Part shown: piece after piece, positions 9,332-19,102 of the stretch
Layout of the letters: the number at the start of each line of letters is the position of its first letter
Numbering within the stretch: the first letter of the stretch is position 1
NCBI GenBank assembly: GCA_947501805.1
Contig: CANMXJ010000003.1
Coordinates: 1-64,000 of the forward strand
Reading direction: 5' to 3'
Origin: an uncultured Sulfitobacter sp.
GTDB taxonomy: Bacteria; Pseudomonadota; Alphaproteobacteria; Rhodobacterales; Rhodobacteraceae
DNA: 64,000 nucleotides
The notes under the pieces: model-generated
The model's database searches: none
Seen by the model: the letters and a program-made list of their open reading frames with translations, nothing else
Told to the model about the DNA's origin: nothing
Made by a program: the position numbers and the translations under genes

Positions 9332-10324
9332 ATGTATGCACAGATGATCAAGTCTACCGGTCAGGGCGTCAAAACCCTTGACGAAATGGAACCGCAGGAA
9401 CGCGCCTTTCAGGAGCGTATCGACGCAGGGGGCAAGATCGAACCAAAGGACTGGATGCCCGAGGGCTATCGCAAAAATCTGATCCGCCAGATCGGTCAGC
9501 ACGGCCATTCCGAGATCGTCGGCCAGCTGCCTGAAGGCAACTGGATCACCCGCGCACCTACGCTGGAGCGCAAAGCGATCCTGCTGGCAAAAGTCCAAGA
9601 CGAAGCGGGCCATGGTCTATACCTTTACTGTGCCGCTGAAACGCTTGGCGTGACGCGTGATGACCTCACCCGTGATCTGCTGTCCGGCAAGATGAAGTAT
9701 TCGTCGATCTTCAATTATCCGACCCTGACATGGGCCGATATGGGTGCTGTTGGCTGGCTGGTCGACGGTGCCGCGATCATGAACCAAGTGCCGTTGCAGC
9801 GCACTTCTTACGGCCCCTACGCCCGCGCGATGGTGCGTATCTGTAAAGAAGAGTCGTTCCATCAGCGTCAGGGTTTCGACATCATGATGAAGATGGCAAA
9901 CGGCACCGAAGCCCAGCGCAAAATGGCGCAGGATGCCCTGAACCGCTTCTGGTTCCCGTCCCTGATGATGTTCGGCCCTTCCGATGCTGATTCAGTGCAT
10001 TCCGCGCAAAGCATGGCGTGGAAGATCAAGATGAACACCAATGACGAGTTGCGTCAGAAGTTCGTCGACCAGACAGTGCCGCAGGCTGAATATCTGGGCC
10101 TGACGGTCCCTGACGAGAACCTCAAGTTCAACGAAGAAACCGGCCATTACGATTTCTCGCAACCTGATTGGGACGAATTCTTTGACGTTCTCAAAGGCAA
10201 CGGCCCTTGCAACAAAGAACGCCTGGAAGCGCGAAACAAAGCGTGGGACGACGGCGCATGGGTGCGCGAAGGCATGATGGCGCACGCCGAGAAAAAGCGC
10301 ACCTCAAAGATAGCGGCGGAGTAA
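9332..10324 (+). CDS. paaA: Phenylacetyl-CoA epoxidase, oxygenase subunit alpha
   Basis: A 330-residue ferritin-like di-iron subunit of the multicomponent 1,2-phenylacetyl-CoA epoxidase. The iron-ligand helices are visible as [11 protein letters not shown] (near residue 90) and [12 protein letters not shown] (near 175). Length and start (MYAQMIKS after an AAAGGA ribosome site) fit the PaaA family. It is followed by paaB at 5 bp and then by overlapping paaC and paaD, the usual order of the oxygenase subunits. Confidence 0.96.
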   Translation: MYAQMIKSTGQGVKTLDEMEPQERAFQERIDAGGKIEPKDWMPEGYRKNLIRQIGQHGHSEIVGQLPEGNWITRAPTLERKAILLAKVQDEAGHGLYLYCAAETLGVTRDDLTRDLLSGKMKYSSIFNYPTLTWADMGAVGWLVDGAAIMNQVPLQRTSYGPYARAMVRICKEESFHQRQGFDIMMKMANGTEAQRKMAQDALNRFWFPSLMMFGPSDADSVHSAQSMAWKIKMNTNDELRQKFVDQTVPQAEYLGLTVPDENLKFNEETGHYDFSQPDWDEFFDVLKGNGPCNKERLEARNKAWDDGAWVREGMMAHAEKKRTSKIAAE

Positions 10325-10329
10325 TCGAG

Positions 10330-10674
10330 ATGAGCAGCCCTGAATCCAGCCCCTATGCAGAAACAAAAGCGAAAGCGCCAACGGAGCCACGCAAGGCCGA
10401 GTGGCCGCTGTGGGAAGTCTTTATCCGCGGTCAGCATGGCCTGAGCCACCGACACGTCGGGTCTCTACACGCACCTGATGCAGAAATGGCGATCAAGAAC
10501 GCGCGTGACGTCTATACCCGCCGCAACGAAGGTGTGAGCATCTGGGTTGTAGAGGCGATACATATTGCGGCCTCTTCGCCCGAAGAAAAAGGGTCTCTGT
10601 ACGAGCCGTCCAACGACAAAGTATATCGTCACCCGACTTTTTTCAACATTCCCGAAGAAGTGGGGGCAATGTGA
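10330..10674 (+). CDS. paaB: Phenylacetyl-CoA epoxidase subunit PaaB
   Basis: A 114-residue small subunit (EWPLWEVFIRGQHGLSHRHVGSLHAPD, of which the core WEVFIR-GLSHRHVGS is diagnostic), a structural and bridging component of the epoxidase complex. The start at 10330 lies between the paaA stop and this conserved core; a longer open frame from 10207 merely overlaps paaA. Its stop overlaps the GTG start of paaC, indicating translational coupling. Confidence 0.95.
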   Translation: MSSPESSPYAETKAKAPTEPRKAEWPLWEVFIRGQHGLSHRHVGSLHAPDAEMAIKNARDVYTRRNEGVSIWVVEAIHIAASSPEEKGSLYEPSNDKVYRHPTFFNIPEEVGAM

Positions 10675-11426
10675 GCGATCCTCTGTTCGAATTTCTGTGC
10701 CGCATGGGCGACAACACGCTGGTGTTGGGCCACCGCGTGTCCGAATGGTGCGGCGTGGCACCTGTATTGGAAGAAGACATCGCACTGGCCAACACGGCGC
10801 TGGATCTGATCGGCCAGACACAACTTTGGCTGGGTCTGGCAGGTGAGGTCGAAGGCAAGGGTCGCGATGCGGACAAACTGGCGTTTCACCGCGATGTCTG
10901 GGATTTCCGCAATGTCCTGCTGGTTGAACAACCAAACGGTGATTTCGGTCAGACCATGATGCGGCAATTCCTGTTCGACAGCTGGCATCTAGCCTACCTC
11001 AAGGCGCTGATGTCTTCGACCAACGAACAAGTTGCGGCAATTGCTGAAAAGTCCGTGAAGGAAGTCACCTATCATCTGGAACGCTCCACCGACACTGTTG
11101 TCGGCTTGGGGGACGGGACCGCCGAAAGCCATCAGCGGATGCAAAATGCCCTTGATAGGCTCTATCCTTATGTGGGCGAGATGTTCCTGTCGGATGATGT
11201 GGATGCAGCAATGGTTGAACAGGGCATCGCGCCCGATCCCGCGTCCTTGCGCGAAGCATTTGATGCGCATCTGGCCGAGGTTATGGCAGAGGCGACCCTG
11301 TCGATCCCAACGGATGACTTTGCCCATAAAGGTGGAAAAACCGGTGTGCGCCATACAGAACATCTGGGCCATATGCTGACCCAGATGCAGTGGCTGCAAC
11401 GTGCCTATCCAGATGCAACATGGTAG
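10671..11426 (+). CDS. paaC: Phenylacetyl-CoA epoxidase subunit PaaC
   Basis: A 251-residue catalytically inactive ferritin-like partner of PaaA. Recognisable segments are LGHRVSEWCG and DIALANTALDLIGQTQLWLGLAG at the N terminus and HTEHLGHMLTQMQWLQRAYP at the C terminus. It uses a GTG start that shares bases with the paaB stop. In the family this subunit stabilises PaaA and may help present the CoA substrate. Confidence 0.95.
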   Translation: MSDPLFEFLCRMGDNTLVLGHRVSEWCGVAPVLEEDIALANTALDLIGQTQLWLGLAGEVEGKGRDADKLAFHRDVWDFRNVLLVEQPNGDFGQTMMRQFLFDSWHLAYLKALMSSTNEQVAAIAEKSVKEVTYHLERSTDTVVGLGDGTAESHQRMQNALDRLYPYVGEMFLSDDVDAAMVEQGIAPDPASLREAFDAHLAEVMAEATLSIPTDDFAHKGGKTGVRHTEHLGHMLTQMQWLQRAYPDATW

Positions 11427-11887
11427 GTGAAAAGCCTTCGTTAGAGACTGTCTGGGAATGGCTGGACGCCGTTCCCGACCCTGAAATCCCGGTGATTTCA
11501 CTGACCGATCTGGGCATCATCCGCGATGTGCAATGGGAGAACGATACGCTCGTTGTCTCTGTCACGCCGACCTATTCCGGTTGCCCTGCGACCAGCATCA
11601 TCAATCTGGACATTGAAACGGCCTTGCGTGCCAAGGGCATCGAAAAACTGTCTCTAAAAAGGCAATTGTCGCCTGCATGGACAACAGATTGGTTGACTGA
11701 ATCCGGCAAGGCCAAGTTGGAAGCCTATGGTATCGCGCCACCACAACCCGCTGGCGGTCCGCAGCATTGCCCGCATTGCAGATCGAGCAAAGTCGAGAAG
11801 ATCAGCCAGTTCGGATCAACACCCTGCAAGGCACAGTGGCGTTGCAAATCCTGTCTGGAACCCTTCGACTATTTCAAATGTATCTGA
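11420..11887 (+). CDS. paaD: Phenylacetate degradation protein PaaD (MIP18/iron-sulfur assembly-like)
   Basis: A 155-residue protein with an N-terminal DUF59/MIP18 domain (VPDPEIPVISLTDLGIIRDV, then YSGCPA) and a C-terminal four-cysteine zinc-ribbon-like tail (CPHC and CKSC, residues about 125-150). It is thought to assist metal-centre maturation of the epoxidase. The ATG at 11420 overlaps the paaC stop by 7 bp. The next gene is paaZ, not the reductase paaE that usually follows. Confidence 0.93.
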   Translation: MVGEKPSLETVWEWLDAVPDPEIPVISLTDLGIIRDVQWENDTLVVSVTPTYSGCPATSIINLDIETALRAKGIEKLSLKRQLSPAWTTDWLTESGKAKLEAYGIAPPQPAGGPQHCPHCRSSKVEKISQFGSTPCKAQWRCKSCLEPFDYFKCI

Positions 11888-11950
11888 GGTCGAGTTTGGC
11901 GGTTATGTAACGCCAACATCGTTCGCTCAAACTCACACTAAGGAGCAATC

Positions 11951-13975
11951 ATGCTGGACGTCCAAAGTTTCGCCGCAGGCCAGTGGATCAAGCCCGCTGC
12001 CGGTGCCCGCCCCATCGCAAGCGCCATCACCGGCGAGGTAATCGCGCAGGCCGGCAATGATGCGTTGGATGTGCAGGCCATGCTGGGATACGCCCGCGAT
12101 GTTGGCGGCCCTGCCCTGCGCAAGCTGACATTCCATGACCGGGCGCGGATGCTGAAATCTGTTGCAATGTACCTGATGGAGCGCAAACAGGCGCTTTATG
12201 ATCTCAGCTTTGATACGGGTGCCACGCTTTCAGATCACCAGATCGACGTGGATGGCGGTATTGGCACGATGCTGGTTTTCGCCTCAAAGGGACGGCGCGA
12301 AATGCCGGACGGGCACGTGTATCTGGACGGCCCACCCGAACAACTGGGGCGCACGGGTGCGTTCATGGGTCGCCACATCTGCACACCGCTTCAAGGTGTT
12401 GCCATACACATCAACGCCTTCAACTTCCCCGTTTGGGGCATGTTGGAAAAGCTCGCACCAACCCTGCTGGCCGGTGTTCCGGCAATCGTAAAACCCGCCA
12501 CCGCGACCTGTTATGTGACAGAGGCTTGCGTGCGGATGATGCTGGAAAGCGGTCTACTGCCGGAAGGGGCGCTGCAACTGGTAAGCGGTGGTCTGGGCGA
12601 CATGCTGGATCATCTTGAATGTCAGGACGCAGTTGCCTTTACCGGGTCTGCACAAACCGCGCTGATGCTGCGCGGCAATCCCAAGCTGATGGAACACTCT
12701 GTTAGATTTGCATCCGAACAGGACAGCCTGAACGCATCGGTGCTTGGCCCTGACGCAGTTTCCGGCACGCCCGAATTTGATCTGTTTGTGAAAGAAGTGC
12801 AGCGCGAGATGACAGCCAAAGCGGGGCAGAAGTGTACCGCGATCCGCCGCATCATGGTGCATGAAGCGCAGATTGATGCGGTGATTGCTGCATTGGGTGA
12901 ACGGCTGGGAAAGACCACCATTGGTGATCCAAGGCTGGAAGCCACGCGCATGGGGGCGCTTGTTTCCGCTGGTCAAAAACGCGATGTGCTGGAAAAAGCG
13001 GCACTGATCGGGGCTGAAGCGGAACGTGTGTTCGGCAACCCTGACGATTTCACCGTCGAAGGTGCGGACAAGGACAAAGGCGCGTTTGTGCCGCCGATGC
13101 TGTTCCATTGCGCGGATCCGGATGCCGCCGAGCGGGTGCATGACACCGAAGCCTTTGGCCCCGTATCAACCATCATGCCGTATCGTGATCTGGGTCATGC
13201 CGTTGCATTGCTGAACAAAGGCAAAGGTTCCCTTGTCGCCTCTGTCATTACCCATGACGGCGATGTTGCCCGCGAAATCACGCTGGGCAGTGCGGCGTTT
13301 CACGGCAGGCTCTATTTCAACAACCGCACCTCGATGAAGGAAGCGACAGGCCACGGCGCACCACTGCCCCATATGGTACATGGCGGTCCGGGCCGTGCCG
13401 GTGGCGGCGAAGAGCTGGGCGGGATCAGGGGCGTCATGCACTACATGCAGCGCACCGCCATTCAGGGTAGTCCTGACATTCTAAGTGCGATCAGCCAGCA
13501 ATGGGTGCCGGGCGCAACGGAAATTTCTGACCGTGCGCACCCCTTTACGCGTACTTTCAACGAACTTGATCTGGGCGAAACCTTCAATTCTCCTCCTCGT
13601 ACCGTGACACTCGAAGACATCGAAACTTTTGCGCATTTCACGGGCGATACGTTCTATGCCCACATGGACGAGGAAGCCGCCAAGGCGAACCCGTTCTTTC
13701 CCGGTCGCGTAGCGCATGGATACCTTTTGCTCAGCTTTGCAGCCGGTCTGTTTGTGCAGCCCGATCCTGGTCCGGTTCTGGCAAACACCGGCCTTGATAA
13801 CCTGCGCTTTATGGCGCCTGTCGCCGCGGGAGACAGCATTCGTGTGCGTCTGACCGTCAAACACAAAACGCCGCGCAATGACGAATACGGCGAGGTACGC
13901 TGGCATGTAACGCTCTATAACCAGAACGATGATGTGGCGGCGGAGTACGAACTGTTGACGATGAATGCATACTGA
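11951..13975 (+). CDS. paaZ: Bifunctional oxepin-CoA hydrolase / 3-oxo-5,6-dehydrosuberyl-CoA semialdehyde dehydrogenase
   Basis: A 674-residue fusion that opens the oxepin-CoA ring and oxidises the resulting aldehyde. Residues 1 to about 515 form an aldehyde dehydrogenase domain with the general base in [11 protein letters not shown] and the nucleophile in [10 protein letters not shown]. Residues about 530-674 form a MaoC-like R-hydratase domain with the motif [16 protein letters not shown] and [11 protein letters not shown]. Full length for PaaZ, with ribosome site AAGGAG. The stop overlaps the start of the PaaX-type regulator. Confidence 0.96.
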   Translation: MLDVQSFAAGQWIKPAAGARPIASAITGEVIAQAGNDALDVQAMLGYARDVGGPALRKLTFHDRARMLKSVAMYLMERKQALYDLSFDTGATLSDHQIDVDGGIGTMLVFASKGRREMPDGHVYLDGPPEQLGRTGAFMGRHICTPLQGVAIHINAFNFPVWGMLEKLAPTLLAGVPAIVKPATATCYVTEACVRMMLESGLLPEGALQLVSGGLGDMLDHLECQDAVAFTGSAQTALMLRGNPKLMEHSVRFASEQDSLNASVLGPDAVSGTPEFDLFVKEVQREMTAKAGQKCTAIRRIMVHEAQIDAVIAALGERLGKTTIGDPRLEATRMGALVSAGQKRDVLEKAALIGAEAERVFGNPDDFTVEGADKDKGAFVPPMLFHCADPDAAERVHDTEAFGPVSTIMPYRDLGHAVALLNKGKGSLVASVITHDGDVAREITLGSAAFHGRLYFNNRTSMKEATGHGAPLPHMVHGGPGRAGGGEELGGIRGVMHYMQRTAIQGSPDILSAISQQWVPGATEISDRAHPFTRTFNELDLGETFNSPPRTVTLEDIETFAHFTGDTFYAHMDEEAAKANPFFPGRVAHGYLLLSFAAGLFVQPDPGPVLANTGLDNLRFMAPVAAGDSIRVRLTVKHKTPRNDEYGEVRWHVTLYNQNDDVAAEYELLTMNAY

Positions 13976-14756
13976 GGACTTCAAGATACTCACTGCTGAT
14001 CTGCGCGGTTTGGGGGGGCGGCGGGTCTGGTCCCTTATGATCAGTCTGTTCGGAGATTTGGCACAGGACGCAGATCAGTCTATCGACGGGCCGCTTCTCT
14101 CTTCGATTATGGCGCGATTGCAAGTCAAACCGGAGGCCGCGCGCGTGGCGCTGCATCGGTTGCGCAATGACGGGTGGATCGTGTCGGAGAAATCCGGACG
14201 TATCAGCCAGCACAGCCTGTCTGCAAAAGGACGTGCTGAAAGTGCTGCCGCAAGCCCGCGTATCTATGCCAAACCTGAACTTGATGTGACCAGTTGGCAA
14301 TTGGTGCTGACAGAGGATGTCACACCGGAACAATCAAAAGAGATGCAGCGCGGTGGCTTTACGCCACTGTTACCGCGGGTCTACGTAGGGTCCATGGAAG
14401 CCAGCGCACCATCCAACACGCTTTGCCTTTCTGCAAGCGATGCGCCAGACTGGCTGCGCATGCAGATTGAACCCCAGACGCATCGCAAGGATTTCGCCGA
14501 GTTACTGCAAGCCCTGTCTACGTTACAATCCGGACTGCCCGAACCAGGAACGCTTTCGCCGGTCGAAACGGCCGTCTTGCGCTGCTTGATTGTACACAAT
14601 TGGCGTCGTCTGGTACTCAAGCAACCCGCGCTTCCGAAAGCACTTGTTGATCCTGATGGTCCTAGCCACAAATGTCATTTGCAGGTTGCCCGGTTGCTGA
14701 CAGCCTTGAAACGTCCGAAGCTATCTGAAATTGAGCAGTCCTGCGCTGCTGCCTAA
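13965..14756 (+). CDS. paaX: PaaX-family transcriptional regulator
   Basis: A 263-residue PaaX-like repressor candidate. The N terminus (residues 20-80) is a winged helix (GRRVWSLMISLFGD, ALHRLRNDGWIV), followed by a central domain and a C-terminal helical part (VETAVLRCLIVHNWRRL, ALPKALVDPDGPS) like PaaX_C. PaaX proteins sense phenylacetyl-CoA. It is encoded out of frame over the last 11 bp of paaZ, so it is translated with the operon it probably controls. Use of PaaX rather than a TetR-type PaaR is notable but not unique. Confidence 0.85.
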   Translation: MHTEDFKILTADLRGLGGRRVWSLMISLFGDLAQDADQSIDGPLLSSIMARLQVKPEAARVALHRLRNDGWIVSEKSGRISQHSLSAKGRAESAAASPRIYAKPELDVTSWQLVLTEDVTPEQSKEMQRGGFTPLLPRVYVGSMEASAPSNTLCLSASDAPDWLRMQIEPQTHRKDFAELLQALSTLQSGLPEPGTLSPVETAVLRCLIVHNWRRLVLKQPALPKALVDPDGPSHKCHLQVARLLTALKRPKLSEIEQSCAAA

Positions 14757-14799
14757 CGCGCGCTTTCCCAACTCCCGGATGCAGGCTATAGCGTTGTTT

Positions 14800-15414
14800 A
14801 TGACAAACCATCTTCATCAGAATGACCTGCCGGATACCCTTGATTTGGGCCCTGTGGTTGCCATTGATTGTGAAACTATGGGCCTGCACCCGCATCGGGA
14901 TCGCCTGTGTGTCGTCCAATTGTCCGGAGGGGACGGAAACGCCCATCTGGTACAGATAGCCAAAGGTCAAACCGAAGCGCCAAACCTGTGCCGTCTGCTG
15001 GAAAACGAGAACGTGCTAAAGCTGTTTCACTACGGACGCTTTGATATCGCCGCGATGTTGAATGCTTTCGGTACGACAACCGCACCTGTCTATTGCACCA
15101 AAATCGCGAGTCGTTTGATCCGCACTTACACCGACAGGCACGGGCTTGCGAAACTGCTACAGGAACTGCTGGGCGTCGACATTTCAAAGCAACAGCAGTC
15201 CAGTGACTGGGGTGCCGAAGAGCTGACCAAAGCACAGATCGAATACGCGGCATCAGACGTTCTGCACCTGCACCGTTTGCGCGACAAGCTGAACGAGATG
15301 CTGGAACGCGAAGGCCGGATGGAGATTGCACAGTCCTGTTTTGATTTCCTGCCAATGCGCGCCAGACTTGATCTGGAGGGATGGCCCGATTCGGACATCT
15401 TTGCGCATTCATGA
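14800..15414 (+). CDS. rnd: Ribonuclease D-like 3'-5' exonuclease
   Basis: A 204-residue DEDDy exonuclease. The acidic residues appear as AIDCETMGL (Exo I), FHYGRFDIAAM (Exo II) and YAASDVLHLHRL (Exo III with tyrosine). It lacks the C-terminal HRDC domains of E. coli RNase D, as in many alphaproteobacterial homologues, and is expected to trim RNA 3' ends. I chose the ATG at 14800; upstream in-frame ATGs fall in the intergenic spacer or the paaX end. Its stop overlaps the kdsD start. Confidence 0.9.
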   Translation: MTNHLHQNDLPDTLDLGPVVAIDCETMGLHPHRDRLCVVQLSGGDGNAHLVQIAKGQTEAPNLCRLLENENVLKLFHYGRFDIAAMLNAFGTTTAPVYCTKIASRLIRTYTDRHGLAKLLQELLGVDISKQQQSSDWGAEELTKAQIEYAASDVLHLHRLRDKLNEMLEREGRMEIAQSCFDFLPMRARLDLEGWPDSDIFAHS

Positions 15415-16373
15415 AAACACCCTTTATTGATACTGCTGCCCGCGTAATACGCGCTGAAGCCGCCGCGCTGAACCTTCTGGCAGACGCGCTTGATGATCGT
15501 TTTCGCAGCGCGATCGACCTGATGCGCCAAACCCGAGGTCGGGTGATTGTTACGGGTATCGGCAAATCCGGCCACATCGCGAACAAGATCGCCGCAACTC
15601 TTGCAAGCACAGGGACGCCTGCGCAGTTTGTGCATCCCGCCGAAGCAAGCCACGGTGATCTGGGCATGATTACGCGAGATGACGTGGTTTTGGCGATTTC
15701 AAACTCCGGCGAAGCGCCAGAGCTCGGCAACCTCATCGCCTATTCGCGACGCTACGAAATTCCGCTGATTGGATTGACCAGCCGCGAAGAAAGTACACTG
15801 GCGCGTCAATCCGATGTGGTTCTACTACTTCCAAAGGTGGCAGAAGCCTGCGGAACGGGCGTTGTTCCAACCACCTCAACGACAATGACATTGGCAATGG
15901 GTGATGCATTGGCGGTTGCCCTGATGGAGAATCGTGACTTTACCGCTGAACATTTCCGCGACTTCCATCCCGGTGGCAAACTGGGCGCGCAGCTCAGCCT
16001 CGTTGGCGACCTGATGCACACAGGCGACGCTATTCCATTGGTGCAACAGCACGTTGATATGTCTACTGCGATGGCAGAGATCGGCACCAAGGGTTTTGGC
16101 GTGACAGGTGTGGTCGATCCGGAGGGACGTCTGGTAGGCATCATCACGACCGGTGATTTGGGGCGTCATCTGGACGGGCTTCTTTCGCTCAAGGCCTGTG
16201 ATGTTATGACACCCAATCCGGTCACGATTGCACCGCATGCCCTTGCTGAAAAGGCAGTGGGCGTAATGAACGCCCGCAAAATCTCATGCCTGTTGGTTGT
16301 GAATCCTGAAGCCCCTGACATTCCGACGGGATTGCTCCATATCCACGATTGTTTGCGCGTCGGGTTGGGTTAA
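15411..16373 (+). CDS. kdsD: D-arabinose-5-phosphate isomerase (KdsD/KpsF)
   Basis: A 320-residue enzyme that makes D-arabinose 5-phosphate from ribulose 5-phosphate for Kdo synthesis. An N-terminal SIS domain (GIGKSGHIANKIAATLAS, HGDLGMITRDD, NSGEAPE) occupies residues 35-180, with two CBS domains from about 205 to 320. Its ATG overlaps the rnd stop by 4 bp, and it leads into lptC-lptA-lptB, a common alphaproteobacterial arrangement linking Kdo synthesis with LPS export. Confidence 0.95.
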   Translation: MKTPFIDTAARVIRAEAAALNLLADALDDRFRSAIDLMRQTRGRVIVTGIGKSGHIANKIAATLASTGTPAQFVHPAEASHGDLGMITRDDVVLAISNSGEAPELGNLIAYSRRYEIPLIGLTSREESTLARQSDVVLLLPKVAEACGTGVVPTTSTTMTLAMGDALAVALMENRDFTAEHFRDFHPGGKLGAQLSLVGDLMHTGDAIPLVQQHVDMSTAMAEIGTKGFGVTGVVDPEGRLVGIITTGDLGRHLDGLLSLKACDVMTPNPVTIAPHALAEKAVGVMNARKISCLLVVNPEAPDIPTGLLHIHDCLRVGLG

Positions 16374-16378
16374 GTGCC

Positions 16379-16987
16379 ATGCAGGCAGACCGCTATTCGC
16401 GACTGATCGGCTGGCTGAAGGTGCTGTTGCCGCTCGCAGCGCTGGGGTTGCTTTCGACTCTGTTCCTGCTTAGCCGCGTGATTGATCCCGAGGCGGTTAT
16501 TCCTTTCGCGGATAAGGAAATTCAGGACCGCCTGCGCGATCAACAGGTCACCGGACCGATCTATCATGCCGTCACCGCCGATGGAGACCAGATTTCCTTT
16601 GCTGCGGAAAAACTGACTCGGCCGGAAGGGCAGACCGGCGCAAACGAAGCGGAAGACGTAGAAGTCACGATGGACCTTACATCCGGTGCAAGCGTGGTCT
16701 TGAACGCGCGCAAGGGGCAGATCGACATTGAAGGAAACACCGCAGATCTCGACGAAGATGTGGTTATAACAACATCAACAGGATACCGGATTCTAAGTGA
16801 TCGACTGGTAACGCAACTGTCCACACTAGACGTAACATCCCCCGGCCCTGTGCACGCTGATGGCCCGGTCGGAACACTGGATGCGGGGACAATGACCATC
16901 AACGCGGGGAAAGCGGGGAAACCTGCTCAATTGATTTTCACAAACGGTGTGAAGCTGGTATATGTGCCGCAAATGGACGAAGAGTGA
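16379..16987 (+). CDS. lptC: LPS export protein LptC
   Basis: A 202-residue bitopic inner-membrane protein with one N-terminal membrane helix (residues about 10-32, WLKVLLPLAALGLLSTLFLL) and a periplasmic beta-jellyroll (repeated beta strands to the C terminus). It receives LPS from LptB2FG and passes it to LptA. The start at 16379 (MQADRYSRLIGW) is 5 bp after the kdsD stop. LptC diverges strongly in sequence; position before lptA and lptB secures the call. Confidence 0.9.
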   Translation: MQADRYSRLIGWLKVLLPLAALGLLSTLFLLSRVIDPEAVIPFADKEIQDRLRDQQVTGPIYHAVTADGDQISFAAEKLTRPEGQTGANEAEDVEVTMDLTSGASVVLNARKGQIDIEGNTADLDEDVVITTSTGYRILSDRLVTQLSTLDVTSPGPVHADGPVGTLDAGTMTINAGKAGKPAQLIFTNGVKLVYVPQMDEE

Positions 16988-17487
16988 CTCTAGTGAAAAC
17001 CCTGCGACTTCTGATGCTTCCCCTGTTTCTTGCCGCTCTGGCTGCACCAGTGCTTGCGCAAGGCACCAGTGTTGCTTTTGGCACTTTGGCACAGGATACA
17101 AATCTGCCTGTCGAAGTGACAGCAGACAACCTGTCTGTTGATCAGGACACAGGTATCGCAATTTTCACGGGCAACGTCCTGATTGGTCAGGGTGAAATGC
17201 GCCTATCCGCACCCCGCGTACTGGTTGTTTATCTCGCAGAGCAAAAAGGGATCGAACGCCTAGAGGCTACAGGCGGCGTAACGCTTGTTTCGGGCCCCGA
17301 TGCGGCAGAAGCGGATCGTGCGGATTATAGTATCACGAACGGGGAAATCGTCATGACCGGCAACGTCTTGCTGGATCAAGGGCCAAACGCCCTCAGCGCA
17401 GATCGCATGACCGTTCAACTCTCCGATGGCACCGCGCAAATGGCGGGGCGGGTCAAAACCATCATCCAGACCGGTGGCGATAACTGA
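16984..17487 (+). CDS. lptA: LPS transport periplasmic bridge protein LptA
   Basis: A protein of 164-167 residues with a signal peptide (LLMLPLFLAALAAPVLAQ) and an OstA/LptA beta domain (VEVTADNLSVDQDTGIAIFTGNV, ending AQMAGRVKTIIQ). It bridges the periplasm for LPS. The GTG at 16984 overlaps the lptC stop; a second GTG at 16993 (VKTLRLLML) is preceded by GAAGAG and is an equally good start. Its stop overlaps the lptB ATG. Confidence 0.92.
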   Translation: MTLVKTLRLLMLPLFLAALAAPVLAQGTSVAFGTLAQDTNLPVEVTADNLSVDQDTGIAIFTGNVLIGQGEMRLSAPRVLVVYLAEQKGIERLEATGGVTLVSGPDAAEADRADYSITNGEIVMTGNVLLDQGPNALSADRMTVQLSDGTAQMAGRVKTIIQTGGDN

Positions 17488-18245
17488 TGGCGAAACCCAA
17501 GTTGACGGTCGCCAATGGCAGCGCAGGCTTGCGCATTGACCATTTGCGCAAATCCTACCGCAAAAAGACCGTAATCCGCGATTTTTCAATGCATCTGAAC
17601 CGGGGTGAAGTCGTTGCGTTGCTGGGGCCAAACGGGTCCGGCAAGACCACAACATTCTATGCTGTTGCCGGCCTTGTAACACCCGAAGGCGGTACCGTTA
17701 TGGTCGACGGCAAGGACGTCACGTTGCTGCCCATGTATCGGCGCGCACAGTTGGGAATCGGATATCTTCCACAGGAAATGAGCATCTTTCGCGGACTCAG
17801 TGTACAGGACAACATCAGCGCAATCCTCGACATATCTGTCCCAATCCGCCATCAGCGACGTGAACGGCTGGAAGAACTGCTGTCGGAATTCTCTATCGAG
17901 CACCTGCGACGCGCACCCGCACTCGCATTGTCGGGTGGCGAACGGCGACGGGTCGAAATTGCGCGTTGCCTTGCTGCCAATCCCAATTACCTGCTGCTGG
18001 ATGAACCTTTTGCCGGCGTCGATCCGATATCTGTTGGCGATATCCGGCATCTGGTTGCAGACCTCAAGAATCGCGGAATCGGCGTGCTGATCACCGATCA
18101 CAATGTCCGCGAAACGCTTGAGATCGTGGACCGCGCGTATATTTTGCACGAGGGCAAAGTGCTAATGTCCGGCACACCCGAAGAAGTTGTGCAGAACGAA
18201 AACGTACGCCGCGTCTATCTCGGCGATAATTTTCGCATTTCTTAA
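17487..18245 (+). CDS. lptB: LPS export ATP-binding protein LptB
   Basis: A 252-residue ABC ATPase that powers LPS extraction with LptF and LptG (not in this window). Walker A GPNGSGKTT, the LptB-type Q-loop GYLPQEMSIFRGL, signature LSGGERRRVEIA, Walker B LLLDEPFAGVDP and the switch histidine in LITDHNVRE are all intact. The start ATG shares its A with the lptA stop. Confidence 0.97.
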   Translation: MAKPKLTVANGSAGLRIDHLRKSYRKKTVIRDFSMHLNRGEVVALLGPNGSGKTTTFYAVAGLVTPEGGTVMVDGKDVTLLPMYRRAQLGIGYLPQEMSIFRGLSVQDNISAILDISVPIRHQRRERLEELLSEFSIEHLRRAPALALSGGERRRVEIARCLAANPNYLLLDEPFAGVDPISVGDIRHLVADLKNRGIGVLITDHNVRETLEIVDRAYILHEGKVLMSGTPEEVVQNENVRRVYLGDNFRIS

Positions 18246-18439
18246 AATATCGCAAATATCCGCCCAGTTTATTCGCTATAGCGTAAAGTGCTAACCATTG
18301 ACTTTGAAACGTTTTTCGCGCCTCATATAGTTATGACAGCTCTTCGTTCCTGTTTGATCTTGCATGTGCCTTGTTACCAAGGCTTGGCTTTTCGTAACCT
18401 GAACAAGGCGTCACTTACCCGCATCCTGTACTGACGTGA

Positions 18440-18456
18440 CACCACATTGTGTGGTG
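18440..18456. repeat. Inverted repeat in the hpf leader
   Basis: CACCACA-TTG-TGTGGTG, a perfect 7-bp inverted repeat 38 bp before the hpf ATG, within the 248-bp gap after lptB. It could be an operator or an mRNA hairpin; there is no T tract. Further upstream, TTTGAAAC (about 18302) and CATATAGT (about 18324) loosely resemble an alternative-sigma promoter, but spacing is not canonical and I do not call one. Confidence 0.45.
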
Positions 18457-18493
18457 CCATTTGTTATGCAGATGTCACGAACAAGGAGAATTT

Positions 18494-19057
18494 ATGCGGT
18501 ACCAAATCAGCGGCAAACAGATCGATATCGGCGATGCGCTTCAAACCCATGTAAAAACGGAATTGGGCCAAGCCGTTGAGAAATATGCAGAACGACCGAC
18601 AAACGCCCAAGTTGTGTTTTCAAAGTCAGGGCATGAGTTTGTTTGCGAAACAACGGTACACTTATCCACAGGACTGACAGCTTCGGCCAAAGCACACAAC
18701 AACGAGATTTACGGTGCTTTCGACGCATGCAACGAGAAGATGGAAAAACAGCTTCGCCGCTACAAGAGACGGTTGAAGGACCATCACAAAGACCGCGTGG
18801 AACCTGTTGAGTTCCTTGGCGCTTCCTCTTATATCCTCGCTTCAGATGGCGGAACAGAAGAACAGGAACCTGACACCCTTCAGCCCATGATCATCGCAGA
18901 AATGCAGACCAATATTGCGACTTTGTCGGTTGGTGAAGCGGTGATGCAAATGGAATTGGCAGGGGCTCCTGTGCTGGTGTTTCGAAACGAAGGCAAAAAC
19001 GGTGTGAACGTCGTGTACCGCCGTGAAGACGGAAACATTGGCTGGATCGATCCATAA
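18494..19057 (+). CDS. hpf: Long-form ribosome hibernation promoting factor
   Basis: A 187-residue long HPF. The N-terminal domain (residues 1-100, MRYQISGKQIDIGDALQ, ending EKMEKQLRRYKRRLKDHH) binds the 30S decoding region. A linker leads to the C-terminal dimerisation domain (residues about 130-187, ending REDGNIGWIDP) that promotes 100S ribosome dimers in stationary phase. I chose the ATG at 18494, with AAGGAG eight bases upstream. It is followed by ptsN, a frequent pairing. Confidence 0.95.
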   Translation: MRYQISGKQIDIGDALQTHVKTELGQAVEKYAERPTNAQVVFSKSGHEFVCETTVHLSTGLTASAKAHNNEIYGAFDACNEKMEKQLRRYKRRLKDHHKDRVEPVEFLGASSYILASDGGTEEQEPDTLQPMIIAEMQTNIATLSVGEAVMQMELAGAPVLVFRNEGKNGVNVVYRREDGNIGWIDP

Positions 19058-19102
19058 CGAACAGATGGGCAATGTCCCGTCGTGGAAGGCAAGGCGAGTT
19101 GA

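Noticed and set aside
18298..18331. Heat-shock or vegetative promoter before hpf
   Set aside because: TTGACT and CATATAGT are present but spacing is too long (about 20 bp or more) for a standard promoter.
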